Below are positions 61,601 through 64,000 of a DNA stretch of 64,000 nt, piece by piece. The DNA is from Hanleya hanleyi (taxonomy: Eukaryota; Mollusca; Polyplacophora; Lepidopleurida; Hanleyidae), in assembly GCA_036873755.1 (NCBI GenBank), contig JAVTVY010020371.1, forward strand, positions 1 through 64,000. Reading direction: 5' to 3'. How positions within the stretch are numbered: the stretch's first letter is position 1; the number at the start of each line of letters is the position of its first letter. Under the pieces are notes generated by a model. That model was given only the letters and a program-made list of their open reading frames with translations, searched no databases and was not told the origin of the DNA. Position numbers and translations under genes: made by a program.

Positions 61601-63357
61601 GCCAATCTTACGGTGCAGATAAGGCACAGCTGGGGCACAGAAACGGCGCAGTTGGGGCGCGATTATGGCGCACTGTCAGAATAATAGCATTTTTCTTGAG
61701 TTTTTTCCTTCAAATTACTTCTACGTACACATCTGAAACCCTATACATTATCCCCTATCCACAAAACAGAGATGAAACACTCACCAAAATCCTGTTAAAT
61801 GGGCATGAAATCTTCATATTTAAAATAGCTCTTTGAAAACCAATATATCTGCCTTTCTTTTGTTAATATCAGCCAATAAGGTAATGGTCATGTGACAGTT
61901 TTGGCTAATCAGATAACATGCTATTGTGCAGTTAATAGGGTGCAGATAGGGTGCAGTTGGGGTGCAAGTAGGGCGCAGTTGGGGTGCAATTAGGGTGCAC
62001 TCTGAGAATAATAGCATGAATGATGTACATGTACTGGTCATACTGGTAGGGCGCAGTCGGGGTGCAGATAAGGAGAAATATCTTTTTCAAGTAAACGTCT
62101 GATTTTTTTTGTTGAAATAATGTTATTAAAATTAAGTAATAAATGAAAGTCCAAATTTCACATTAATGAATTTATAGACTGAGCAGAATAGTGAAGAAAG
62201 CAGTATGAATTTTTGGGAAAAACTTTTTTTTACAAAGACCTGCATGCACATGTCTTTAAAATGACACACATGCATATGTGATTACTAGCTAAAAAAAGTC
62301 CAGAATTAAGGCACAAGTATACATGTAGGGTTCACTCTGAATTATAGATAAAATGGTTATGTCCTGAGGGCGCATTTAGGGCGCAGTCTGAGTTCTCGAA
62401 AAAGTAGTTATGTCCACAGGGCGCAGATAGGGTGCAGTCTAAATTTTGGAGAAAACATCTATGTCCACAGGGCGCTAGTAGGGCGCAGTCTGAATATCAG
62501 AGAAAATTTCAAACTAAATAAGGCGCAATTGGGGCGTGCGCCCTATCTCTAGATTCTAGGGCGCATTCCCGAAGGGCGCAATTAGGGCGCAGCAGGGTGG
62601 ATGGGAGGAAGACAGGGTGCAATTAGAGCGCAGTAGATAGACAAGGCGCAAGTAGGGCACAATTGGGGTGCGCACCCTATATCTGTGAATACAGGGGTAA
62701 AAGTGTTCGGTGTCAGTTTTTATGGGTAATCATTTCATTTAAACTCTTTCCCATTTGAGTTATTTTACCATTTAGCTAGTATTTTGTTTGTAAGTGTAGA
62801 AAAGCGTTAAGCTCATGAAAGCATTTTGATCACCATATTTTCATTCAGCATCTTTTGCGGGAAATCATTTTGTTGTGGAAAGCATCGGGGCACTAGATTT
62901 TGCTCATTTTGAACACTTGTAATTTCGTTCTGATACAAAATAATCTCATTAGGATTTGTGAACAAATCGTTGGCTTGATAAATAAAATGAAAAATCATTT
63001 TGCTTGATAAACGAAAAGATATAAACTAACTGCAATATAAACGAAGCTTCCCATAAAATCATTTAGTTAAAAAAAGTGTTCGATCACCATTTAGAAATGG
63101 TTTTGGTAAATGCTAAACGAAAGGAATATAATCGGACACCAAAACGCTTTTACCCATGGAAAAAATATATATATGTACATGTATATATGAGTACACGTCG
63201 TCTTACATATGTCCAATACTATATTACTATGATTTATGTTTGGTATTTTCAGCGTTTTGTGACCCACAGTAGTAGAGCCCTGGATAACTTGAAGCACCGG
63301 TCCATAGACTCGACTGGTGTGGATGGGGAGGAGGCCGTGGAGCCAGTGAGGGTATGA
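13718..63357 (+). CDS. slc44a1: choline transporter-like protein 1 (SLC44A1/CTL1 type), 16 coding exons
   Basis: Coding exons: 13718-13741, 28002-28100, 45953-46095, 48710-48928, 49905-50050, 50489-50578, 51822-51958, 54129-54315, 54696-54861, 55808-55948, 56349-56464, 56737-56774, 57369-57497, 60039-60131, 60633-60728 and 63253-63351 (or to the TGA at 63355-63357). They total 641-642 codons, close to vertebrate CTL1 (about 650-660). Every junction is GT-AG and every phase agrees. Family landmarks in order: NRGCTDI before the first membrane segment, [71 protein letters not shown] and [13 protein letters not shown]1 proteins are multi-pass carriers of choline (and in mammals ethanolamine) in plasma and mitochondrial membranes. 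The GYDSYGN and [10 protein letters not shown] forms favour CTL1 over the CTL2/4/5 paralogues. Substrate is inferred from family. Confidence 0.95.
13742..14110. other. slc44a1: start of intron 1, nothing recognised
   Basis: Follows the GTAAGT donor. A short direct repeat (CCGATATCACTCTGGCATGA twice at 13951-13993) is the only visible structure. Confidence 0.5.
14111..14319 (+). mobile_element. 5S-rRNA-like SINE with molluscan-type tail
   Basis: 14121-14192 follows the internal promoter region of 5S rRNA (CTAAGTTAAGCAACGTTGAG, then TTACTTGGATGGGTGACCG and GTGCTGT). The 3' part reads CACCGTCATGATATGACTGA, related to the tail of the SINE at 1260-2132. It is a 5S-derived SINE rather than a 5S gene: the 5' half of 5S and a T-run terminator are missing. 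It lies in intron 1 in sense orientation. Confidence 0.75.
14320..16565. other. slc44a1: intron 1 sequence before the satellite
   Basis: No exon or RNA gene recognised. TACATGTA-type motifs recur (for example near 14330, 14475, 14550, 14648, 14690, 15068 and 15650). 15700-15790 holds a short cluster of GGTTAC/GTAACC words. Confidence 0.5.
16566..27010. repeat. satellite array, 33-bp monomer (~10.4 kb) in intron 1
   Basis: The dominant unit is 33 bp and contains GAGAGCTTTGATAACTCACA followed by CTCACAGTAGTGT. CTCACACT and AGTGTGAG flank CACAGT, so each unit can form an 8-bp-stem hairpin. Length divided by 33 gives on the order of 300 monomers. Variants include units lacking ACAC, units with an extra AGTCAC, AGTAATG or AGCAGTG forms, and 31-bp units missing GA. 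Because 33 is a multiple of three, long spurious open frames appear on both strands (11-residue repeats such as [11 protein letters not shown]); these are not genes. Confidence 0.97.
16640..16695. repeat. satellite spacer module (first of about six)
   Basis: A non-monomer spacer reading TACATGTACATGTAACTCGC then TGTGGTGTGAGACC breaks the 33-bp array here and at about 16770-16820, 19115-19165, 20228-20285 and 24068-24118, with a partial form at 26993-27012. It marks the boundaries of larger repeating blocks. Confidence 0.8.
27013..27325. repeat. 26-bp tandem repeat at the satellite's 3' border
   Basis: About eleven units of GTGTGAGAGCTCTGTGTTAA followed by TTCATA. The GTGTGAGAGCT core is shared with the 33-bp satellite, so this looks like a derived or ancestral border variant. 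Confidence 0.9.
27326..28001. other. slc44a1: end of intron 1
   Basis: Unique-looking intronic sequence with a GTACATGTATATATATATGT palindrome near 27704-27730, ending in the acceptor CTATCCACAG before 28002. Confidence 0.6.
28002..28100 (+). CDS. slc44a1: slc44a1 coding exon 2 (first membrane segment begins)
   Basis: 33 codons in phase 0. It encodes a charged cytosolic stretch, the conserved NRGCTDI motif and most of TM1 ([14 protein letters not shown]). The donor is GTATGT at 28101. The following intron is 17.85 kb to the real exon 3. Confidence 0.93.
28401..30165. mobile_element. hAT-like non-autonomous element, 15-bp TIRs
   Basis: The left end CAGTGCTTCGGATTT is repeated inverted at the right end (30151-30165). 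Flanks read AGACCACC and GAACCACC, an imperfect 8-bp duplication. The same host sequence is seen without the insert at 43035-43065 (CCCCCAGACCACTAGTTCAA). No transposase frame is visible. The 8-bp target and CAGTG end suggest hAT (inference). A second element (28717-29403) is nested inside. Confidence 0.75.
28717..29403. mobile_element. foldback MITE nested in the 28401-30165 element
   Basis: The termini CTACTGTCTGTCCCAGA and TCTGGGACAGACAGTAG are inverted. The arms stay inverted-complementary for roughly 170 bp (ATCCGAGATGTCTCG, GGTTATAATCTGAAACTTAC, AACATGAATTGACCAATTTT, AAAGTGGTCA), so a transcript could fold into a long hairpin. The target duplication is unclear. Confidence 0.8.
30395..31100. 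repeat. dispersed repeat, copy 1 (GGCGGCC.TCTTGGAT family)
   Basis: Shares long ordered matches with 40562-41181 (ACAGTCAACACTGATACACC, CAAAAGCTTCGGCGGCC, CCTGAACCGCTGAACCGATT, GCAGCTCTTTCGGAA). No reading frame is conserved between the copies. It looks like a non-coding dispersed element of intron 2. Confidence 0.75.
31101..32150. other. intron 2 sequence with a (GTT)n microsatellite
   Basis: About eleven GTT units run from 31655 to 31688. The surrounding frames (poly-Cys on one strand, poly-Gln on the other) are products of the microsatellite. Nothing else recognised. Confidence 0.7.
32185..32570 (+). repeat. CCGTCCGTCCG-type dispersed element, short copy
   Basis: Starts TTTTTACCCCTCGGCCAACT, continues with a GTCCGTACGTCCGTCCGTCC stretch, then has two units that end in TTTTGCAGAGTTATGCCCC. 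Same family start as 32877. Confidence 0.65.
32877..34407 (+). repeat. CCGTCTGTCCG-type dispersed element with internal tandem units
   Basis: Begins ACCCCTCGGCCAAAATTTGG, followed by a CCGTCTGTCCG run, and ends GCCGAGGGGT (an inverse of the start). Inside are about eight diverged tandem units, each carrying GGCGGCCATCTTTAATTTAT and a TTGGTATACAGCATCGATGT-type phrase. Reading frames are broken, so it is not treated as coding. Confidence 0.7.
34482..36070 (+). repeat. dispersed element with array of AGGTCA half-sites
   Basis: Starts TATACGCCCGCCAAAAGGCG then a CCGTCTGTCCG run. It continues as ~100-150-bp degenerate tandem units, each with TAGGTCAAGGTCAAAGGTCA-type words followed by a CACTGTGACCCCAAAATC-type phrase. 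The palindrome GGTCANNNTGACC occurs exactly at 35042, 35168, 35198, 35664 and 35774. No frame is conserved. Confidence 0.8.
36088..38052. mobile_element. 1.97-kb inverted-repeat element (CAGGGG ends)
   Basis: Termini CAGGGGTTTTTTCAGAC and its reverse complement, flanked on both sides by CATGT (36083-36087 and 38053-38057). Interior ends are rich in AATTGAGTTTTT words and both carry a GCGCGCCGAAGGCGCGC palindrome (about 36216 and 37967). It holds no convincing coding frame and interrupts the surrounding 34482 element. The superfamily is unassigned. Confidence 0.75.
38555..39355. repeat. ~160-bp tandem repeat, five copies
   Basis: Five units, each with CTTGTAAACACATTATCTCA, then TCACAACAATGAAACTTCAT, AAGCCTATTGAAAGTCGGTG and TTTTTCAGGAGTTATGCCCC, preceded by a CCGTCCGTCTGTCCG run. 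It belongs to the same broad class as the 32185 and 32877 elements. Confidence 0.85.
39356..40560. other. intron 2 sequence, nothing coding recognised
   Basis: Contains poly-T (39729-39744) and poly-G (40371-40384) tracts and a G+C-rich patch at 40495-40545. No exon was recognised. Confidence 0.5.
40562..42890. repeat. dispersed repeat, copy 2, split by the element at 41182-42643
   Basis: 40562-41181 parallels 30460-31080. After the insertion the family sequence resumes at 42644 and runs to about 42890 (GAAGCCGATTGG, CGGTGGCCATCTTGGAT, CTTCTCTCTAACCGCTGAAC). Confidence 0.7.
41182..42643. mobile_element. 1.46-kb inverted-repeat element (CAGGGTTTCATA ends)
   Basis: The ends CAGGGTTTCATAGAAGTC (left) and CAGGGTTTCATACACGTC (right, reverse complement), followed by TTTTGCCACCGGT in both, mark the TIRs. 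GACTAT flanks both sides (41176-41181 and 42644-42649). It has no transposase frame. It shares terminal sequence with the small element at 56895-57118. Confidence 0.85.
43010..43260. repeat. second copy of the repeat that hosts the 28401 element
   Basis: CCCCCAGACCACTAGTTCAA, then TGCAATATTGAAC, TGATATATAATAG and CAACAGGGAGATAA match the flanks at 28385-28400 and 30166-30300 and serve as an unoccupied site. Confidence 0.75.
43261..45295. other. end of intron 2, nothing coding recognised
   Basis: No family-like exon seen. It ends with CTCTGTGGCCATTTCAG, the acceptor of the first exon-3 copy. Confidence 0.55.
45296..45952 (+). repeat. slc44a1: seven tandem partial copies of slc44a1 exon 3 (acceptor + exon head)
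   Basis: Copies start at 45296, 45389, 45482, 45575, 45668, 45761 and 45854, each followed by its own TATCTCTATTTCAG before the next; the eighth (45953) is the full exon. The unit is 93 bp (70 bp of exon head plus 23 bp ending in CAG); the seventh is 99 bp because of an ACATGT insertion. All copies stay open in the exon's reading frame, so translation from the first acceptor would add 219 residues of repeated [24 protein letters not shown] sequence. The 23-bp pieces are too short to be introns, so either one acceptor is chosen or the block is retained whole. Confidence 0.93.
45953..46095 (+). CDS. slc44a1: slc44a1 coding exon 3 (TM1 end, GYDSYGN motif)
   Basis: 143 bp, entering in phase 0 and leaving two bases (CC). 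It completes TM1 and enters the extracellular loop with [16 protein letters not shown], a CTL1 signature; NVTL is a possible N-glycosylation site. The donor is GTGAGT at 46096. It is the last and only full-length member of the eight-copy tandem. Confidence 0.95.
46096..48709. other. slc44a1: intron 3
   Basis: No further exon was recognised. A 25-bp unit (CTCTGTATTCACCGTTTATT then TATAA) is duplicated at about 47022-47073. It ends with ATTTTAACAG. Confidence 0.6.
48710..48928 (+). CDS. slc44a1: slc44a1 coding exon 4 (extracellular loop)
   Basis: 219 bp, entering with one base and leaving two (AG). It encodes YVFFMNSKN, the cysteine motif [21 protein letters not shown] and CPNLPVPE, all in the order of the large CTL1 extracellular loop. 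The donor GTATGG at 48929 is weak. Reading on into the intron stops at TAG after seven residues. Decaying copies of this exon's tail follow. Confidence 0.94.
48929..49560 (+). repeat. slc44a1: four decaying tandem copies of the exon 4 tail plus donor region
   Basis: Pseudo-exon segments lie at about 48994-49082, 49149-49225, 49341-49411 and 49479-49556, each with remnants of ATAGCTGTGGAGGATTACAA, GATAAATGGAAGGAAG, CAGTCCCTG and a GGTATGGGGG-type end followed by TGACTCCTTA. The period is about 148 bp for the first step. Similarity falls with distance from the real exon, and the later copies have lost the reading frame. Confidence 0.88.
49905..50050 (+). CDS. slc44a1: slc44a1 coding exon 5 (loop end, start of TM2)
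   Basis: 146 bp, entering with one base and leaving one. It encodes [16 protein letters not shown], an acidic/hydrophobic helix and [10 protein letters not shown], the start of TM2. The acceptor is TTGTAG and the donor GTATGG at 50051. Corresponds to the vertebrate CTL1 stretch ending the extracellular loop (HRCAP region). Confidence 0.93.
50489..50578 (+). CDS. slc44a1: slc44a1 coding exon 6 (TM2-TM3)
   Basis: 90 bp, entering with two bases and leaving one. It encodes [20 protein letters not shown], continuing [10 protein letters not shown], the end of TM2 and most of TM3. The donor is GTAAGT at 50579. Confidence 0.93.
50605..51295. repeat. 25-bp minisatellite in intron 6
   Basis: Units of CTACCCATACAACTGTCCTC then CTTGT, with shorter 22-bp forms and a variant containing an extra ACATTGCCAT-type insert repeated at about 50890, 50930, 50990, 51050, 51085 and 51145. 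The long open frames here come from the repeat and are not genes. Confidence 0.93.
51296..51821. other. slc44a1: rest of intron 6
   Basis: No recognisable exon; ends in CATGAACGTTTCAG. Confidence 0.6.
51822..51958 (+). CDS. slc44a1: slc44a1 coding exon 7 (TM3 end, loop, TM4 start)
   Basis: 137 bp, entering with two bases and ending in phase 0. It encodes [18 protein letters not shown], a polar loop and [13 protein letters not shown], the start of TM4. The donor is GTAAGT at 51959. The 28-bp minisatellite begins within ten bases of this donor. Confidence 0.93.
51965..53348. repeat. 28-bp minisatellite in intron 7, interrupted by a MITE
   Basis: Units of AATATCACCAGCAATGGTAT then ATACAATA repeat from the exon 7 donor to about 52342 and again from 52831 to 53348. 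The left block mostly has CACCAGCA and the right block mostly CACCAACA, so the two halves have homogenised separately. Confidence 0.95.
52343..52831. mobile_element. ~489-bp MITE inserted into the 28-bp minisatellite
   Basis: TIRs: GCATCTTCACCAGCCAAGTC at the left and, reversed, GCATCTTCTCTAGCCAAGTC at the right. ACCAGCA flanks both ends (7 bp; 8 bp if the terminal base is counted with the duplication). Removing element plus one duplicate restores one normal 28-bp unit. Inside is a GATTGGATGCAG/CTGCATCCAATC hairpin and, on the minus strand from 52669, a frame starting [14 protein letters not shown] with later HVC, faintly like the start of a zinc-binding domain; this could be a captured host exon. 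Confidence 0.85.
53349..53652. other. slc44a1: intron 7 sequence with poly-G/poly-C tracts
   Basis: 53491-53545 has long G and C runs. No coding feature recognised. Confidence 0.5.
53653..54128 (+). repeat. slc44a1: tandem partial copies of slc44a1 exon 8 (acceptor + exon head)
   Basis: Two clear copies start at 53856 and 53991, each after a CTGTAG acceptor and matching the first ~95 bases of exon 8 (GTGATCTTACTTCTGGTCAG, ATGAGAAAGCGTGTC, CTCTCCAGTATTCC). Two decayed copies precede them (about 53653-53733 tail only, and 53734-53855). The steps are 135 and 138 bp, both multiples of three. The last codon of each clear copy is the TAG of the next acceptor, so using an upstream acceptor without further splicing would end translation. 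Confidence 0.92.
54129..54315 (+). CDS. slc44a1: slc44a1 coding exon 8 (TM4-TM5)
   Basis: 187 bp, entering in phase 0 and leaving one base. It encodes [20 protein letters not shown], the conserved [12 protein letters not shown] loop and [20 protein letters not shown] (TM5). The donor is GTTCGT at 54316, weak. It is the full-length final member of the exon-8 tandem. Confidence 0.95.
54696..54861 (+). CDS. slc44a1: slc44a1 coding exon 9 (TM6)
   Basis: 166 bp, entering with two bases and leaving two. It encodes an extracellular [16 protein letters not shown] stretch and then [20 protein letters not shown], the best conserved CTL block, followed by [13 protein letters not shown]. The acceptor is CTTGCAG and the donor GTCAGT at 54862. 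Introns on both sides hold no recognised feature except a poly-C tract near 55265. Confidence 0.96.
55808..55948 (+). CDS. slc44a1: slc44a1 coding exon 10 (TM7)
   Basis: 141 bp, entering with one base and leaving two. It encodes [20 protein letters not shown], then [20 protein letters not shown], matching the CTL1 [25 protein letters not shown] segment. The donor is GTAAGA at 55949. Confidence 0.95.
56349..56464 (+). CDS. slc44a1: slc44a1 coding exon 11 (Cys-rich [10 protein letters not shown] motif)
   Basis: 116 bp, entering with one base and leaving one. It encodes [20 protein letters not shown] followed by [12 protein letters not shown], the family hallmark cytosolic Cys-rich segment. The donor is GTAAAA at 56465. 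Confidence 0.96.
56737..56774 (+). CDS. slc44a1: slc44a1 coding exon 12 (38-bp short exon)
   Basis: Encodes [13 protein letters not shown], which joins exon 11 (…NAYTYI) to exon 13 (AFTTII…) exactly as in CTL1 (NAYT..AI..TNFC.SAK.AF). It enters with two bases and ends in phase 0. The donor GTAGCT at 56775 is unusual but is the only site that keeps the family sequence and frame. Confidence 0.9.
56895..57118. mobile_element. 224-bp MITE (CAGGGGTTTATAGA ends) in intron 12
   Basis: Starts CAGGGGTTTATAGAAGTC and ends, inverted, CAGGGGTTCATAGTC. GAGATT flanks both sides (56889-56894 and 57119-57124). Terminal sequence and the 6-bp duplication length match the larger element at 41182-42643, so this is probably an internally deleted relative. 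Confidence 0.85.
57369..57497 (+). CDS. slc44a1: slc44a1 coding exon 13 (TM8)
   Basis: 43 codons in phase 0. It encodes [20 protein letters not shown] followed by [20 protein letters not shown], matching [22 protein letters not shown] of CTL1. The donor is GTAAGT at 57498. Confidence 0.95.
57524..59709. mobile_element. 2.19-kb inverted-repeat element in intron 13 (CAGCCCTC ends)
   Basis: The left end CAGCCCTCACAATTCA and right end TGAATTGCGAGGGCTG are inverted copies; further in, AAAAAAAATGCCGTGGA and its inverse pair too. CTCTC flanks both sides (5-6 bp duplication). Several short frames lie inside but none resembles a transposase. About 59110-59260 contains repeated TTGGCGA/TCGCCA words. 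Confidence 0.75.
60039..60131 (+). CDS. slc44a1: slc44a1 coding exon 14 (TM9)
   Basis: 31 codons in phase 0: [20 protein letters not shown] followed by [11 protein letters not shown], matching the last membrane segment of CTL1 (..[22 protein letters not shown]). The donor is GTATGT at 60132. Confidence 0.95.
60132..60632. other. slc44a1: intron 14
   Basis: A ~57-bp direct duplication (AGATAATCCATTATTTCTTT, TTATATCAATGATT) occurs twice at about 60308-60390. Otherwise nothing recognised. Confidence 0.6.
60633..60728 (+). CDS. slc44a1: slc44a1 coding exon 15
   Basis: 32 codons in phase 0: [20 protein letters not shown] followed by [12 protein letters not shown], matching CTL1 MVVDVLFLCFAID..NDGSPGREFYMDKVLM. 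The donor is GTAATT at 60729. Confidence 0.95.
60729..61400. other. slc44a1: first part of intron 15
   Basis: No exon recognised. A poly-G tract lies at 61303-61318. Confidence 0.55.
61402..62685. repeat. GGGCGCA-rich irregular repeat in intron 15
   Basis: Dozens of GGGCGCA/GGGTGCA words, often as CAGTTGGGGCGCA or AATTAGGGCGCA, spread irregularly over ~1.3 kb. The left edge has ATATAGGGTGC and the right edge its inverse (GCACCCTATAT), so the block may be one element with short inverted ends. No coding frame. Confidence 0.7.
62686..63252. other. slc44a1: end of intron 15
   Basis: Nothing recognised other than the acceptor TGGTATTTTCAG. Confidence 0.55.
63253..63357 (+). CDS. slc44a1: slc44a1 coding exon 16 (C-terminal tail)
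   Basis: Encodes [20 protein letters not shown] followed by [13 protein letters not shown] in phase 0. It then either stops as V-TGA at 63355-63357 (total 642 residues) or splices at the donor-like GTATGA at 63352 into an exon beyond the window. Vertebrate CTL1 has alternative C-termini at a comparable place. No AATAAA was found in the 640 bases that follow, which leaves the spliced form open. Confidence 0.8.
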   Translation, partial: RFVTHSSRALDNLKHRSIDSTGVDGEEAVEPVRV

Positions 63358-63489
63358 TGACAGACTCATAGTGGTCATCCATCCTCCTTCACCCGAGTAA
63401 CTCCTGAACATGTATGTGCCTAAAGGACCATCATATCATATCACCTAATGTACAAAACAAAATGTGTGCTGCTCAACCAAGAGATTATG

Positions 63490-64000
63490 TTACCATCAGG
63501 TCATCCTCTATATGTTACCATGGTTATGGATGAACGTCTCATCAAAGCTGATCATCACTGAATTATTAGTTACCTTGGTTATTTATCAACAGCTGTTACC
63601 ATGGTTAGTGATCAACGTTGGATTACTAGTGGCTGTTACTGTGGTTACTGATCAACAGCTATTACCATGGTTACTCATCATCACTGGATTACTAGTTACC
63701 TTGGTTACTGATCAACACCTGTTACCATAGTTACTGATCCATGGCTGTTACCATGGTTACTGATCAACATTGGATTACTAGTTACCTCGATACTGATCAA
63801 TGTTGTTACCGTGGTTACTGATCAACGACTGTTACCGTGGTTACTGATCAACAGGTGTTACCTTGGTTACTGGTCAACGGCTGTTACCATAGTTACTGAT
63901 CAATGGCCGTTATCGTGGTTACTGATCAATGACCTAACATGGTTACTGATCAACAGCGGTTATCTCGGTTACTGATCAATGGCTGTTACCATAGTTACTG
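63490..64000. repeat. degenerate minisatellite running out of the window
   Basis: Imperfect ~25-35-bp units built of GTTACCATGGTTACTGATCA followed by ACGGCT-type words, continuing to the last base. It contains many near-palindromes (GGTTAC…GTTACC). Confidence 0.85.

Overview
The window is eukaryotic nuclear DNA from an invertebrate, most likely a lophotrochozoan and probably a mollusc (bivalve or gastropod). The reasons are split coding exons with GT-AG introns, very low gene density, SINEs with 5S-like and tRNA-like heads and a tail resembling the conserved domain of molluscan SINEs, many MITE-like elements, and abundant TACATGTA motifs. I found no bacterial, phage or CRISPR content.

One protein-coding gene can be supported. 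It lies on the + strand and is a choline transporter-like protein of the CTL1/SLC44A1 type. Sixteen coding exons between 13718 and 63351/63357 join without a phase conflict into 641 codons (642 if the reading runs on to the TGA at 63355). A 5' UTR exon near 6950-7087 is plausible. All exons have AG acceptors and GT donors, and the order of membrane segments and the Cys-rich motifs match the family from end to end.

Layout. 1-6500: nested repeats, including a 4.28-kb element with 19-bp inverted termini (807-5087) carrying a SINE that itself carries a TTAA-flanked MITE, then a ~660-bp foldback palindrome (5816-6481). 6900-13741: candidate 5' UTR exon, an intron with more MITE and tRNA-like copies, and the short first coding exon. 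13742-28001: intron 1, dominated by a ~10.4-kb satellite of 33-bp monomers (16566-27010). 28101-45295: intron 2, filled with nested inverted-repeat elements, a dispersed CCGTCTGTCCG-type family and an array of nuclear-receptor-like half-sites. 45296-63357: the remaining exons. 63490 to the end: a degenerate minisatellite continuing out of the window.

The most unusual signal is inside the gene. Three exons have tandem partial copies of themselves beside the real exon. Exon 3 has eight 93/99-bp copies of acceptor plus exon head, all in frame with no stop. Exon 8 has two clear and two decayed head copies whose period is also a multiple of three, but in which the next acceptor TAG is an in-frame stop. 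Exon 4 has four decaying copies of its tail plus donor region. Together with the intron-1 satellite and the 25-bp and 28-bp minisatellites in introns 6 and 7, this makes an unusually expansion-prone transporter locus. Its splicing should be checked with long-read RNA data.
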